Source: Deltaproteobacteria bacterium
GTDB taxonomy: Bacteria; Desulfobacterota; Desulfobacteria; Desulfobacterales; SpSt-501
Length of the DNA stretch: 64,000 nucleotides
Direction: 5' to 3'
Assembly: GCA_016219005.1 (NCBI GenBank)
Contig: JACRCN010000014.1
Coordinates: forward strand, 1 to 64,000
Below the pieces are notes generated by a model. The model had not been told where the DNA came from. It made no database searches and saw nothing but the letters and a program-made list of their open reading frames with translations. The position numbers and the translations under genes are program-made. Numbering within the stretch: the stretch's first letter is position 1; each line of letters starts with the position of its first letter. Positions 35,887 to 45,080 of this stretch are shown piece by piece.

Positions 35887-38064
35887 TCAACTGAAACCGA
35901 ACAGTCGTCCGCCCTGGTAGACGACAAACGCCATCCCCCACGCCACTGCCGTGCTGTAGCCGATGCTGAAGACCATCCACCGGGTGGAGGTCTCCCTCCG
36001 GATGGCGGCCGTGGTGGCCAGGCAGGGCAGGTACAGCAGTACGAACACCATCATGGACAGGGCCGATAGGGGCGTCATGCCCGCGGCGATCAGCGCCTTG
36101 CCGAGTGCCCCCTCCTCGTCGCTCTCCCCTGCCGCGTGCAGCACCCCGAGGGTGCTGACCACGATTTCCTTGGCCACAAAGCCCGAGAGCAGGGCGACTC
36201 CGCCCTGCCAGTCGATGCCGAGCGGCGCGAAGATCGGCGCGACGAAGCGGCCGATGCGGCCGATGTAGGACTGCCGGGTCTGCTCGGCCATCTGCTCCCG
36301 GCGCAGGTCACTCACCGCCTGGGCCGCCTGCTCCTCGATCCGGCGCCGCTCGCTGCCGTCTGCGGTCGCCTTCTGCGAATCGGCCGTGGCGGTGACCCGC
36401 GCGATCTCGGCGGCATAGTCGCGGCTCGTCGCCACGTCGCGCGGGAAGTTCGAAAGGCTCCAGATCACGATCGAGCCGACCAGGATCACTTTGCCCATTT
36501 TCTGCAGGAAGAGCTTGCTGCGGTCCCACATGTGGATCAGCAGGCTTTTCGCCATCGGCATGCGGTAGGGGGGCAGTTCCATGACGAACGGTGCGTCGGC
36601 CCCCTTGAGCAGCGTGGAGCGGAAAATGCGGCCCGTGACGATGGACAGAACGACTCCCAGCAGGTAGATGCCGAAGATCACCGTCCCGGCCTGGGCCCCG
36701 AAGAAGGCGCCGGCCAGGATCACATACACCGGCAGCTTCGCCGAGCAGGACATGAACGGCGTGATGAGGATGGTCAGGATGCGGTCCTTCTCGCTCTCCA
36801 GGGTGCGGGCGGCCATGATCGCCGGCACATTGCAGCCGAACCCCATGAGCATCGGGATGAAGGATTTGCCGTGCAGCCCGATCAGGTGCATGATCCTGTC
36901 CATCAGGAAGGCCGACCGGGCCATGTATCCCGTGTCCTCGAAGAGCGCGATGCAGAAAAAGAGGACCAGAATGTTGGGCAGGAACTTGATCACACTGCCG
37001 ACTCCGGCGACGACCCCGTCCACGAGCAGGCTGCGCAGGATCCCTTCCGGCAGGGCCGCTCCCACGGCCCCGGACAGCCCGTCCACACCGGCCCCAATCC
37101 ACTGCACGGGGTATTCGCCCAGGGTGAAGGTCAGCTGGAACATGGCCCAGATGAAAAAGACAAAGATCGGAAAACCGAACAGCCGGTGCGTGAGCACGAG
37201 GTCGATGTTGCGGGAGATGTCCACCCGCTGCTGGACGGTAGCGGATTGGACCTCGCGGATGATGCCGGCGATGAACCCGTAGCGTTCATCGGTCATCACG
37301 ATCTGGGGGTCCTCGTCGAAGCGTTGCGTGAGGTGTGTGCGCAGGGCTTGAGCGGCCTGCAGGATTTGGCGCCCGGTTTCCGGGGCGGCCGCGACCAGGC
37401 GTTCCTTGACAATCTTGTCGTCCTCCAGGAGCTTGATGGCCATCCAGCGCGTGTCGTAGGGCATGCCGCCGGCCTTCATCTCCATGAATTCCTGGAGCCG
37501 GCCGATGGCCTCCTCGATGTCGTGGCTGTACTTTACCTGTCGGGTGCGTGCTGCGGGCGTGGCGGACTCGGCGAGCTCGATGGCCTGCTGCAGCAGGTCG
37601 TCCATGCCTTCCTTGCGGTTGCCGACAGTGAACACCACCGGCACGTCCAGCAGCTCGGACAACTTCGGGGCGTCGATTTTCGTGCCCCGGCTGCCGGCGA
37701 TATCGGCCATGTTGAGGGCGAAGAGCACCTTGCAGTCGAGTTCCCGGATCTGGGTCGCCAAATACAGGCTGCGCTCGAGATTGGAGGCGTCGATGATGTC
37801 AATGACGACGTCCGGCCGCTCGTCCAGCAGGTAGTTGCGGGCGACCACCTCCTCGATCGAAAACGGAGTCAAACTATAGGTGCCGGGCAGGTCGACGATG
37901 GTCAGGTCGTATCCGTTGCGGGACACGTGCCCTTCCTTCTTCTCAACGGTGACTCCTGGCCAGTTCCCGACTTTCTGGCGGGTGCCGGTGAGGTTGTTGA
38001 AAACGGTCGTTTTGCCGGCGTTGGGATTGCCGGCCAGGGCGATAACAAGACATTTAATCGGCAT
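35887..38064 (-). CDS. feoB: Ferrous iron transport protein B
   Basis: A 725-residue FeoB. The cytosolic GTPase has G1 GNPNAGKTT (12-20), VTVEKKEG, the DLPGTYSL G3 region and N-A/N-x-x-D-type nucleotide contacts (ALNMAD). The C-terminal half has the Gate-type helices with [12 protein letters not shown] and [19 protein letters not shown]. It imports Fe2+ across the inner membrane. It follows feoA by 11 bp; no FeoC is visible. The gene converges with etfA of the second pair, with a 48-bp gap and no clear terminator. Confidence 0.96.
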   Translation of the reverse strand: MPIKCLVIALAGNPNAGKTTVFNNLTGTRQKVGNWPGVTVEKKEGHVSRNGYDLTIVDLPGTYSLTPFSIEEVVARNYLLDERPDVVIDIIDASNLERSLYLATQIRELDCKVLFALNMADIAGSRGTKIDAPKLSELLDVPVVFTVGNRKEGMDDLLQQAIELAESATPAARTRQVKYSHDIEEAIGRLQEFMEMKAGGMPYDTRWMAIKLLEDDKIVKERLVAAAPETGRQILQAAQALRTHLTQRFDEDPQIVMTDERYGFIAGIIREVQSATVQQRVDISRNIDLVLTHRLFGFPIFVFFIWAMFQLTFTLGEYPVQWIGAGVDGLSGAVGAALPEGILRSLLVDGVVAGVGSVIKFLPNILVLFFCIALFEDTGYMARSAFLMDRIMHLIGLHGKSFIPMLMGFGCNVPAIMAARTLESEKDRILTILITPFMSCSAKLPVYVILAGAFFGAQAGTVIFGIYLLGVVLSIVTGRIFRSTLLKGADAPFVMELPPYRMPMAKSLLIHMWDRSKLFLQKMGKVILVGSIVIWSLSNFPRDVATSRDYAAEIARVTATADSQKATADGSERRRIEEQAAQAVSDLRREQMAEQTRQSYIGRIGRFVAPIFAPLGIDWQGGVALLSGFVAKEIVVSTLGVLHAAGESDEEGALGKALIAAGMTPLSALSMMVFVLLYLPCLATTAAIRRETSTRWMVFSIGYSTAVAWGMAFVVYQGGRLFGFS

Positions 38065-38075
38065 AGGGGAACAGT

Positions 38076-38303
38076 CTATCGGACATTATCGACCAGGATG
38101 TGGCCTGCTTCCTCTACCCGCAGGGAGATATGATAGCCCTTGACGATCAACTCCATGGGGTCCTTCAACGGGGCGTATTTTTCGACCCGCACCTCGGCAC
38201 CTCTGAGAATCCCCATTTCGAGAATTCTCCGCCGCAGCAGGCTCTCTCCGCCGATGCGCACAACGGTGGCACTCTGGCCTTCTTTCAGTTCACTGAGCAG
38301 CAT
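38076..38303 (-). CDS. feoA: Ferrous iron transport protein A
   Basis: A 75-residue SH3-like FeoA starting [19 protein letters not shown] and ending [15 protein letters not shown]. FeoA assists the FeoB transporter. A good sigma-70 promoter lies about 78-106 bp upstream. GAGG precedes the ATG by 8 bases. Confidence 0.92.
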   Translation of the reverse strand: MLLSELKEGQSATVVRIGGESLLRRRILEMGILRGAEVRVEKYAPLKDPMELIVKGYHISLRVEEAGHILVDNVR

Positions 38304-38380
38304 GTGGAGATCCTCAACGCAAACGATAGCCGGGTCGGCCCAGCGCTCCCCTCGATTTTTGGTCTGTAATTCAACAGAAT

Positions 38381-38409
38381 AGTTTAAACTCCGGCTCCGG
38401 TATTGTCAA
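38381..38409 (-). promoter_or_regulatory. Candidate sigma-70 promoter for feoAB
   Basis: On the minus strand a perfect TTGACA is followed after exactly 17 bases by TAAACT. An AGTTTAAACT palindrome overlaps the -10 box and may be an operator. No convincing classical Fur 19-mer was seen. Confidence 0.6.
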
Positions 38410-38439
38410 CCGGTGCCGGATGGCGCGGGGGGGGGCCGT

Positions 38440-38703
38440 TTATGGCAGGGGCGGTTTGGTAGTGGATTGAAGCACGGCGTGAAGCTTGCGGGAAAACGCC
38501 GCCGGGACCGACCGCTCACCCGCCTGTCGGCAGAGGGCGATGGTCTGTTTAAGGGTCTGAAGACACGCAGAGCAGGCCAGGCACTCGGCCACGTGGGCCT
38601 CGACGTGGCGGTGCGTCTCCGACTCCAATTCCTGATCGATGTATTCCGAAAGCTTTTCAAACAGCTCGAGGCAATGCCGGTGCTCGGGGTTGTCACAGGC
38701 CAT
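38440..38703 (-). CDS. Soluble zinc-finger anti-sigma factor (zf-HC2)
   Basis: An 87-residue protein with the zinc anti-sigma signature H-x3-C-x2-C (HVAECLAC), plus Cys at the start. It has no membrane helix, so it is a cytoplasmic ZAS-type factor. It overlaps the upstream ECF sigma gene by 11 bp. Zinc or thiol oxidation is the classic trigger for release of the sigma factor in this family, which would suit the nearby metal and oxidative stress genes. Confidence 0.85.
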   Translation of the reverse strand: MACDNPEHRHCLELFEKLSEYIDQELESETHRHVEAHVAECLACSACLQTLKQTIALCRQAGERSVPAAFSRKLHAVLQSTTKPPLP

Positions 38704-39313
38704 GGGCGAAATATCCTTTCAGCTTTTCTCGCAGGAACAGCCGCGCACGGTGCAGCCGGACTTTGACGTTGGTGCTCGAAATGTTCATAATCTGGGCCGT
38801 CTCCTCCGTGCTGAAGCCTTCCATATCCCTTAAGACAACCACCATCCGGTATTGCTCGGGCAGGGACAGGATCGCCTGGTGGAGAGTCTGAACCAACTCC
38901 TCGTTCAGTAGCTTTTCCAGCGGTATCTGGGCCCAATCCGGCACCTGGGCGGCCGCCCCGGGCTCTTCACCCGACACGAATTCTTCGAGCGAAAGCTCCC
39001 GTTCGGGGGCAAACTTCGATCGGCGGCGCTTCTTGATGCAGGTGCTGGCGGCCACCCGGTAGAGCCAGTTCTTGAACTTGGTCTCGTGCCGGAAGTCCTT
39101 CAGGTAGCGAAAGACGTTGAGAAACGTGTCCTGGACGAGGTCTTCGGCGTCGGCGGCATCCCCGCACATCCGGCGGCCGAAGTTGTAAAGTTTCTGCTCG
39201 TAACGCCGGACCAGCTCTGAAAACTTTTCCGTCTGGCCCGAGTTGATGGCCTCGATCAACTCGGTGTCGTTATCGTTGATCTTTGGGCGATTCGAGGGAG
39301 GTGCCGCTGTCAT
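38693..39313 (-). CDS. ECF-family RNA polymerase sigma factor
   Basis: A 206-residue ECF sigma factor. Region 2 (SELVRRYEQKLYNFGRRMCGDAADAEDLVQDTFLNVFRYL) and region 4 (LPEQYRMVVVLRDMEGFSTEETAQIMNISSTNVKVRLHRAR) are complete. It is encoded with the anti-sigma factor and just downstream of a 29-residue membrane peptide gene. Its regulon cannot be read here; the flanking feoAB and copA genes suggest metal or redox stress. Confidence 0.93.
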   Translation of the reverse strand: MTAAPPSNRPKINDNDTELIEAINSGQTEKFSELVRRYEQKLYNFGRRMCGDAADAEDLVQDTFLNVFRYLKDFRHETKFKNWLYRVAASTCIKKRRRSKFAPERELSLEEFVSGEEPGAAAQVPDWAQIPLEKLLNEELVQTLHQAILSLPEQYRMVVVLRDMEGFSTEETAQIMNISSTNVKVRLHRARLFLREKLKGYFAHGL

Positions 39314-39344
39314 CTTTTCTTGTCACCTGACAAGAATTCCGCAG

Positions 39345-39434
39345 TCAGGTCGATAGTCCCAGTTTGGGCAGAAGGTAGGCCTGCAGAAAATACCACAGGC
39401 CCACCACCGCCAGCAGGATCAGGATATCCTTCAT
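39345..39434 (-). CDS. 29-residue single-pass membrane peptide upstream of the ECF sigma gene
   Basis: ATG at 39434 with GGAGAG 6-7 bases before it opens a 29-codon frame ending in TGA. The product is a hydrophobic helix (MKDILILLAVVGLWYFLQAY) ended by the short basic tail LLPKLGLST. The strong ribosome site, the clean amphipathic end and location 31 bp before the sigma gene in the same direction argue for a real small protein. Its function is unknown; small membrane peptides next to ECF genes can be regulators. It is easily missed by automatic callers. Confidence 0.6.
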   Translation of the reverse strand: MKDILILLAVVGLWYFLQAYLLPKLGLST

Positions 39435-39542
39435 TGCATCTCTCCGTTGCCGGTTATAGTGAAATCGGGTGGGTGGTGTCCACTCTTTTCTGGGCCAACC
39501 ATCTCGACCGGGTCGCGGCCCGCCGATGGGTTCAATTTGCTC

Positions 39543-42035
39543 CTACCGAGCCCGGCCCGGCGGATCGGTTACAGTTCCCGCTGTTCGATAAATATCGGCC
39601 TTGTACAGGCGCAGGCTGTTTGAGACCACCGATATGCTGCTGAAGGCCATGGCCAGGGCGGCGAGAATCGGATGGAACTGGCGCAGCATCGCCGGCAGAA
39701 AGACCAGGGGATAGAGCGCGCCGGCTGCAATCGGCACCAGGATGACATTGTAGCCGAAAGCCCAGAAAAGATTCTGAGCGATGGTGCGCATGGTGGCGCG
39801 GCTTAGCCGGATGGCACTGGGGATACCGTTCAGGCTGCCGCTTGAAAGGATGACGCCGGCGCTTTCGATGGCCACGTCCGTTCCCGTACCGATGGCAAGC
39901 CCCACATCGGCCTGCGCCAGGGCCGGGGCGTCGTTGATGCCGTCGCCCACCATCCCGACCTTTTCGCCGGCCGCCTGCAGCTCCTTTACCTTCAGTGCTT
40001 TCTCATCCGGCCGCACCTCGGCGAAAATGCGGTCGATCGCCACCCGGGAGGCGATGGTCCGCGCCGTTTCGAGGTTGTCGCCGGTCAGCATGACGGTCTT
40101 CAACCCGAGTTCATGCAGCCGAGCTATCGCCTGCGCGGAATCGGGTTTCAGCTGATCGGAGACCGCGATCACTCCGGCCGGCTCGCCGTCGCGCGTTACC
40201 ACCATCACGGTCTTGCCCTCCGACTGAAGCCTGTGGATGCTCTCGCGCGCGGCAGCGATGGCGACCCCCAGTTCCTTTTCTATCCAGGCCGCTTTCCCCA
40301 CCGCCACCCTGACGCCATCCACCGTTCCCTGGACGCCGCTTCCACCGGCGGCTTGAAATTCCGCGGGAACCTGAAGCGTTCGCCCCGCGTCCTCGGCAGC
40401 CCGGACGATCGCTTTGCCCAGCGGGTGTTCCGACCCCTTTTCAGCGGAGGCCGCCAGGTGCAGCAGGTCGTCTTGCGATCGGCAGGCGGGGGCGATCGGG
40501 ACCAGATCGGTGACCGTCGGCCGACCGCTGGTGATGGTGCCGGTCTTGTCGAGCACGATGGTGGTGAGCTTGCTCGCCGATTCCAGGGCTGCGCTCGATT
40601 TGAACAGGATACCGTGCTCGGCCCCCTGGCCGGTGCCCGCCATGATGGCCGTCGGCGTGGCCAGGCCCAGCGCGCAGGGACAGGCGATGACCAGGACCGC
40701 CACGAGGCGGATCATGGCCTCGACGAAATCCCCGCTCAGCACCCACCACAGGCCGAAGACGATCAGCGCCAGCCCGATGATGGCCGGCACGAACACCGCC
40801 GCCACTCGGTCGGCCAGCGCCTGGATCGGCGCCTTGCTGCCCTGGGCCTCCTGGACCAGGCGGATGATCTGGGCCAGAACCGTATCGCGGCCCACCGCCC
40901 TGGCCTCGCAGGTCAGCAGGCCCTGACCGTTGATGCTGCCCCCAACCAGCGTGTCCCCGGGGAGTTTGTCCACCGGCAGCGGCTCGCCGCTCAGCATGGA
41001 TTCGTCCACAGCGGATTCCCCGGTCAGGACGACGCCGTCCACCGGCATGCGTTCACCGGGCCGCACGACGACCACGTCCCCGATTTTGACCCGGGCGAGC
41101 GGGATCTCCTTCTCGACGCCGCCGTCGAGAATGAACGCCGTCTTGGGGCGCAGGCCGATCAGCTTGCGGATCGCCCCCCCGGTACGGCCCTTGGTCCGCG
41201 ACTCGAGCATCTTGCCCAGCTTGATGAGGGTGATGATGACCGCCGAGGTTTCGAAGTACACGTGATGTCCGAGGACCGGCGCCAGCAGCACGCTGAGCGA
41301 GTAGACATATGCCACGGAGGATCCCATGGCGACCAGTACATCCATGTTGGCGCTGCGGTTGCGAAGGCTTTTGAACCCGCCGGTGTAGTAATCCCAGCCG
41401 GTGTAAAACTGAACCGGGGTCGCCAGGGCCCAGAAGAGCCAGCTCACCCACGGGGCGTGGCTCCAGACGCCGGTGATCCCGAAATCGCGCCCCATGCTCA
41501 ACAGAAAAAGCGGCAGCGAGCAGCCCACGCCGACGATGAACTTGCGGGTCTGATCGGCAATCTCGCGCCCGCGCGCCCGGGCTTCGGCATCCTCGGCCTC
41601 CGGTGAGTCTCCGGGAACAGCCGCCCCGAAGCCGGCGCCCGCCACCGCAGCGATCAGGTCGTCCACCGAGACCGCCTGAGGCACATATTCAACGGCCGCC
41701 CGCTCGGAGGCGAAATTCACGGCCGCCTGGACCACTCCGGGGACCTTCCGGTTCAGCGTGCGCTCGATGGTGGCCGAACAGTTCGCGCAGGTCATGCCGG
41801 TGACCGCCAGTTCGACCCTGGCGGTGGGGACGGAATATCCCGCCGCCTGGACCTGCCGGACGATCTGCGGCAGCGTCACCGCCTTCGGATCGAAGTTGAC
41901 GGCCGCCTGCTCGCTTGCGAAATTGACCCGCACGTCGTCAACGCCGGCGAGCTTTTTTACGACCCGCTCGACCGTTGCCGCACAGTTGGCGCAGGTCATG
42001 CCTTGAATGGGGATGTGGAGGGTTTGGATGGGCAT
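39543..42035 (-). CDS. copA: Copper-exporting P-type ATPase
   Basis: The ATG at 42035 lies one base after the stop of the cysQ-like gene, giving 830 residues; a longer start at 42068 overlaps that gene. Two N-terminal HMA domains each carry GMTCANC. Then follow the CPC membrane metal site ([12 protein letters not shown]), the phosphorylation site DKTGTIT, and the hinge [10 protein letters not shown]. It is a P1B-1 ATPase, driving Cu(I) export. The HMA chaperone gene at 42894 is just upstream in the same operon, with cysQ between. Confidence 0.95.
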   Translation of the reverse strand: MPIQTLHIPIQGMTCANCAATVERVVKKLAGVDDVRVNFASEQAAVNFDPKAVTLPQIVRQVQAAGYSVPTARVELAVTGMTCANCSATIERTLNRKVPGVVQAAVNFASERAAVEYVPQAVSVDDLIAAVAGAGFGAAVPGDSPEAEDAEARARGREIADQTRKFIVGVGCSLPLFLLSMGRDFGITGVWSHAPWVSWLFWALATPVQFYTGWDYYTGGFKSLRNRSANMDVLVAMGSSVAYVYSLSVLLAPVLGHHVYFETSAVIITLIKLGKMLESRTKGRTGGAIRKLIGLRPKTAFILDGGVEKEIPLARVKIGDVVVVRPGERMPVDGVVLTGESAVDESMLSGEPLPVDKLPGDTLVGGSINGQGLLTCEARAVGRDTVLAQIIRLVQEAQGSKAPIQALADRVAAVFVPAIIGLALIVFGLWWVLSGDFVEAMIRLVAVLVIACPCALGLATPTAIMAGTGQGAEHGILFKSSAALESASKLTTIVLDKTGTITSGRPTVTDLVPIAPACRSQDDLLHLAASAEKGSEHPLGKAIVRAAEDAGRTLQVPAEFQAAGGSGVQGTVDGVRVAVGKAAWIEKELGVAIAAARESIHRLQSEGKTVMVVTRDGEPAGVIAVSDQLKPDSAQAIARLHELGLKTVMLTGDNLETARTIASRVAIDRIFAEVRPDEKALKVKELQAAGEKVGMVGDGINDAPALAQADVGLAIGTGTDVAIESAGVILSSGSLNGIPSAIRLSRATMRTIAQNLFWAFGYNVILVPIAAGALYPLVFLPAMLRQFHPILAALAMAFSSISVVSNSLRLYKADIYRTAGTVTDPPGRAR

Positions 42036-42036
42036 T

Positions 42037-42891
42037 TTACTCTTTACGGAGCACTTTCCGAGTGACAACGTGCCATGGGTTGAGGAGATCTTCCTTGTTG
42101 TAAGTCATCGGCCCGCCGGTGTCGTGGCGGATGACCGTCGCTCCCGCTGCTTCGGCGATGACCTGACCGGCGGCCGTGTCCCATTCCATGGTCGGCCCCA
42201 ACCGGGGGTAGACATCGGCGCGGCCCTCGGCCACCAGGCAGTACTTGAGCGAGCTGCCGGCCGACACGAACGTCACCGCCCCCAGCTCGCGCCGCTTCTG
42301 GTCGACATAGGCGTGCAGCTCGGGGGTGGCGTGGGACCGGCTGCCGACGATCACGAAGGGCGTGTGGGCGCCAGGGTCGAGGGGCAGCCGTGTGGAGCGC
42401 GCTTTCAGCTGCCGGGTCGCCCCGCGCGCATCGCCGGCGGCATCGGCATGGGCCAGCCCGGCAAGGGCCTGAGGGTCATCGAGGCGGTAGGAGCCATCCT
42501 CGAGCCGGCCGAAGTAAAGAACGTTTTTCACCGGAACGAATATGGCGCCCAGCGTCGGCCGTTCGTTTTCGACCAGGGCGATGTTGATGGTGAACTCGCC
42601 CATATGCTTGATGAACTCCTTGGTCCCGTCCAGGGGGTCGACCACCCACAGCCGTTGCCAGCGGCGGCGCTCAGCGGCAGGGATGGTTTTGCCTTCTTCG
42701 CTTAACACCGGCACACCGGTATGCTTCAGGTAACCGGCGATGATCTCGTGGGACCGCGTGTCCGCCAGGGTGAGCGGTGAGCGGTCCTCCTTGTAGTCCA
42801 CGTGAAGATCGGAATCGTAAACCTCCAGTGTCGCGAGCCCCGCCCGGATGGTTGCCTGGACTGCCGTCATGAGAAGACCGTCGCGCTGCAT
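42037..42891 (-). CDS. cysQ: 3'(2'),5'-bisphosphate nucleotidase-like phosphatase
   Basis: I take the ATG at 42891, two bases after the stop of the upstream HMA gene; 284 residues. Inositol-monophosphatase-fold motifs are present: SEEGKTIP (Glu metal ligand), [13 protein letters not shown] (DPLDGT metal motif) and the C-terminal [16 protein letters not shown]. CysQ removes the 3'-phosphate from PAP made during sulfate activation and sulfotransfer. Its presence between a copper chaperone and the copper ATPase looks incidental but puts sulfur metabolism and copper export in one transcript. Confidence 0.9.
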   Translation of the reverse strand: MQRDGLLMTAVQATIRAGLATLEVYDSDLHVDYKEDRSPLTLADTRSHEIIAGYLKHTGVPVLSEEGKTIPAAERRRWQRLWVVDPLDGTKEFIKHMGEFTINIALVENERPTLGAIFVPVKNVLYFGRLEDGSYRLDDPQALAGLAHADAAGDARGATRQLKARSTRLPLDPGAHTPFVIVGSRSHATPELHAYVDQKRRELGAVTFVSAGSSLKYCLVAEGRADVYPRLGPTMEWDTAAGQVIAEAAGATVIRHDTGGPMTYNKEDLLNPWHVVTRKVLRKE

Positions 42892-42893
42892 CG

Positions 42894-43097
42894 TCAGGCC
42901 GCCGGGAAATCGATGTCGTTGAGCGCGGCACGGATCTGAGCCTCCGTGGCCGGTGCATCCCATTGCACGTCCACGGTTTTAGACTGCGGGCTGCCTTCCA
43001 CCTTGCGGACGCCCTTCAGTTCGTTCAACTCCTTGGTGATGGTCATCACGCAGTGGCCGCAGGAAATCTTGGGAATTGAAAACGTTTTGTGTTCCAT
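42894..43097 (-). CDS. CopZ-like heavy-metal-associated (HMA) domain protein
   Basis: A 67-residue single HMA domain starting at the ATG at 43097, which GGGGTGAG precedes. The motif ISCGHC (GxHC variant: Cys-Gly-His-Cys) carries the two copper cysteines. The rest is a standard beta-alpha-beta HMA fold ending IRAALNDIDFPAA. It likely delivers Cu(I) to the CopA ATPase encoded two genes downstream. Confidence 0.9.
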   Translation of the reverse strand: MEHKTFSIPKISCGHCVMTITKELNELKGVRKVEGSPQSKTVDVQWDAPATEAQIRAALNDIDFPAA

Positions 43098-43176
43098 GGT
43101 CTCACCCCCTCGTGCAATCGATCTGGAAAAAATTAATGCGCCTCGAAAGCTGATAGTAGTGTCGGCCGGCGACATG

Positions 43177-43986
43177 TCAAACGGCGGCAGCGCAGAACCG
43201 CCGCGAGATCTCCTCGAAGTCGCGGTCCTGAAAGAGCTGCGAGAAACGCTCTCCGTGGAGGCTGCGCTCTTTGTAGAGCTTCAGACAGTCCTGAAGGATC
43301 TCGATCACCTGATCCTCGCTGAAAATTCCCGGCAGCTCACGGGCGAGCCGGGGATGGCGGCCGAGCCGGCCGCCCAACTGGACCCGAAACCCCCTCCAGG
43401 CCTCGGCGATGGTTCCCGTGGGGCAGGCCCGGATGCACCGGCCGCAATTCAGGCAGCGAACCGTATCGATCCCTGGGGGGCGGCCCTCCGCGGCGAATGC
43501 GATCGCCTGCTCGGGGCAGGACTCGACACAGGCTTGGCACTGGGAGCAGGCCGCGTTGGTGGTTTCCGGCACGGCAGCGCCGATGATACCCACATCCTTG
43601 ATCTGCGGCTGCGAGCAGGCGTTCGGGCAGTCGGCCAGGGTGACTCGGAATTCGTGATGGAACTTGAGGTTCCCCGGGACCCGGGATTTCAAAAAGCTCA
43701 GAAGATCGGCGGCCTTGATCACCATTTCCACCCGCGCGAGCAGTGGGTCGCTCGCCACGGCGCGGTTCGGGCAGCCGCTGGGGCCGAAACAGGTGTCGAG
43801 CTGGTAGCCCTTGATGTCGGCGTGCATGCCCGATAGGTAGCGCGCCTGGGTGGCCTTGACGTCGGCCAAGGCGACCCCCTTTTTTCCGGCCTCCACCGCC
43901 TCTTTCTCCACGCGGGCGCGAACCCGCTTGCGGACGAAGAAGGGAACGTGCTGCAGCGCGGCCTTGGCCTCAGGAGTCCATTCCAT
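43177..43986 (-). CDS. Compact siroheme/[4Fe-4S] sulfite-reductase-like protein with ferredoxin domain
   Basis: The ATG at 43986 has AAGGGGAG 6 bases before it, so the 269-residue reading is used. It has the siroheme-cluster cysteine set C-x5-C (CFGPSGC) and C-x3-C (CPNAC), then two ferredoxin motifs CSQCQACVESCP and CLNCGRCIRACP inserted after it, then a long C-terminal part. This is the small nitrite/sulfite reductase type seen in anaerobes (AsrC-like). Dissimilatory DsrAB is far larger. It overlaps the HEAT-repeat gene by 17 bp. Activity is probable but the substrate is open. Confidence 0.85.
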   Translation of the reverse strand: MEWTPEAKAALQHVPFFVRKRVRARVEKEAVEAGKKGVALADVKATQARYLSGMHADIKGYQLDTCFGPSGCPNRAVASDPLLARVEMVIKAADLLSFLKSRVPGNLKFHHEFRVTLADCPNACSQPQIKDVGIIGAAVPETTNAACSQCQACVESCPEQAIAFAAEGRPPGIDTVRCLNCGRCIRACPTGTIAEAWRGFRVQLGGRLGRHPRLARELPGIFSEDQVIEILQDCLKLYKERSLHGERFSQLFQDRDFEEISRRFCAAAV

Positions 43987-44701
43987 GCAAGGCTCCCCTT
44001 TCCACAGAACCCATCCGTGTCCACCGCAACGCCTGCGCGGCCAACTCGCCCACCGAGCACGCCTCCAGCCGCTCCCCGCGATAGAGCTGGAAGGATGCGC
44101 TGTCTGCCGCCAGCTTTTCCAGCAACGGTGCCAGACGTGCATCCGCCAGAGGCCCGCAGGCCCGGGCGGCAAGTCCCCGCAGGGCCGCCTCGGGCGAACC
44201 TAGGAAGGGCGTGAGGAGCTCGGCGCAGTCGATCGACATCGATGGCCAGGCATGCGCCAGGCGCCCGGCCCCCCACAACACCCCTTGCTGCAAGGCGGGG
44301 TGCTCGATGAAATTGCGCTCCGGGTGCAGATAGGACCAGAGGATGCAGCCGTATTCATCGGCCAGCCGTTCGTTGCGCGCCATGCACTCGCCCATGGCTT
44401 CCGGGCAGCCCCAGCCGATCCCGCCGGATTCCTCGTTCAGGTTCCACATGAACCGCCGCATGACGACCCGCGCGGATTCCATGTTCTCATCGGCCAAGCG
44501 GGACACTACCAGTCCCATCGCGGTCACGGAGCGCCAGCGCAGCAGGGGGTCGCGACCGCAAAAGCCGGCAAACAGGGGGTTGATGACCTGGCGGCCGGGC
44601 AGGTGACGGATGGATTCCCATGATGCCGGAAAGCGCTCGGACCCCAAAAGGCTCGCGACGATGCGTTTGAGCTCACGACCGCCGGGGGTTTGCGCTGTCA
44701 T
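43970..44701 (-). CDS. HEAT-repeat protein of the DVU0298-like family
   Basis: A 243-residue helical protein with HEAT-like repeats; no signal peptide or membrane segment. It resembles a family I recall from Desulfovibrio (DVU0298-like) that is often found beside redox genes in sulfate reducers; this is memory, not a search. It overlaps the ferredoxin gene upstream (ATGA) and the sulfite-reductase-like gene downstream, so the three form one tightly packed unit. A protein-binding or assembly role is the safest inference. Confidence 0.7.
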   Translation of the reverse strand: MTAQTPGGRELKRIVASLLGSERFPASWESIRHLPGRQVINPLFAGFCGRDPLLRWRSVTAMGLVVSRLADENMESARVVMRRFMWNLNEESGGIGWGCPEAMGECMARNERLADEYGCILWSYLHPERNFIEHPALQQGVLWGAGRLAHAWPSMSIDCAELLTPFLGSPEAALRGLAARACGPLADARLAPLLEKLAADSASFQLYRGERLEACSVGELAAQALRWTRMGSVERGALHGMDS

Positions 44702-44895
44702 ATTTGTTCATCTTCCCAGGCGATGCAATGCGCCGGGCAGTTCTTGATGGCTTCGTCGACCTCGTCTTCGGGATAGCCCAACAGGTCCGCCACCGCAACG
44801 AAGCCCGCGTCGTTCATGCGGAAAACCTTCGGGCAGCACTCTCTGCACACCTCGCAGCGGATGCAGTCGCTCAGCTCCACAACAGGTCGTTTCAT
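44698..44895 (-). CDS. Small [4Fe-4S] ferredoxin
   Basis: The ATG at 44895 starts MKRPVVELSDCIRCEVC; 65 residues. The cysteines form CIRCEVCRECCP and a distal CPAHC, consistent with one [4Fe-4S] (or [3Fe-4S]) cluster. A longer open frame extends upstream into the repeat at 44938-45080 but has no family similarity. It overlaps the HEAT protein start by four bases. Likely electron donor for the sulfite-reductase-like protein. Confidence 0.85.
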   Translation of the reverse strand: MKRPVVELSDCIRCEVCRECCPKVFRMNDAGFVAVADLLGYPEDEVDEAIKNCPAHCIAWEDEQI

Positions 44896-44937
44896 GGGTG
44901 TTCCCGGCAAAAGGGGCTGCGGCATGATACGCCGGAT

Positions 44938-45080
44938 CAGGGTGTTGAAAAGCCGCGCCGCAGGCCTTGAGCCGGCGTCGTGCGGCTTTTGCACGTGCGC
45001 ACCTATCGCTGAATAGGCGGCGCTTTCCAAAACGCCGCAAGCCTTGACTGACGCCCGGATGCTTCTCTTTCAACACCCTG
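44938..45080. repeat. Intergenic repeat family C, copy 1
   Basis: A 143-bp element bounded by perfect 13-bp terminal inverted repeats CAGGGTGTTGAAA / TTTCAACACCCTG. Its interior aligns with the copy at 57838-57993, including the block TGCGCACCT(A/G)TCGCT. It abuts the stop codon of the flavodiiron gene exactly, so read from that gene the DNA is TAA-CAGGGTGTT. Confidence 0.75.
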
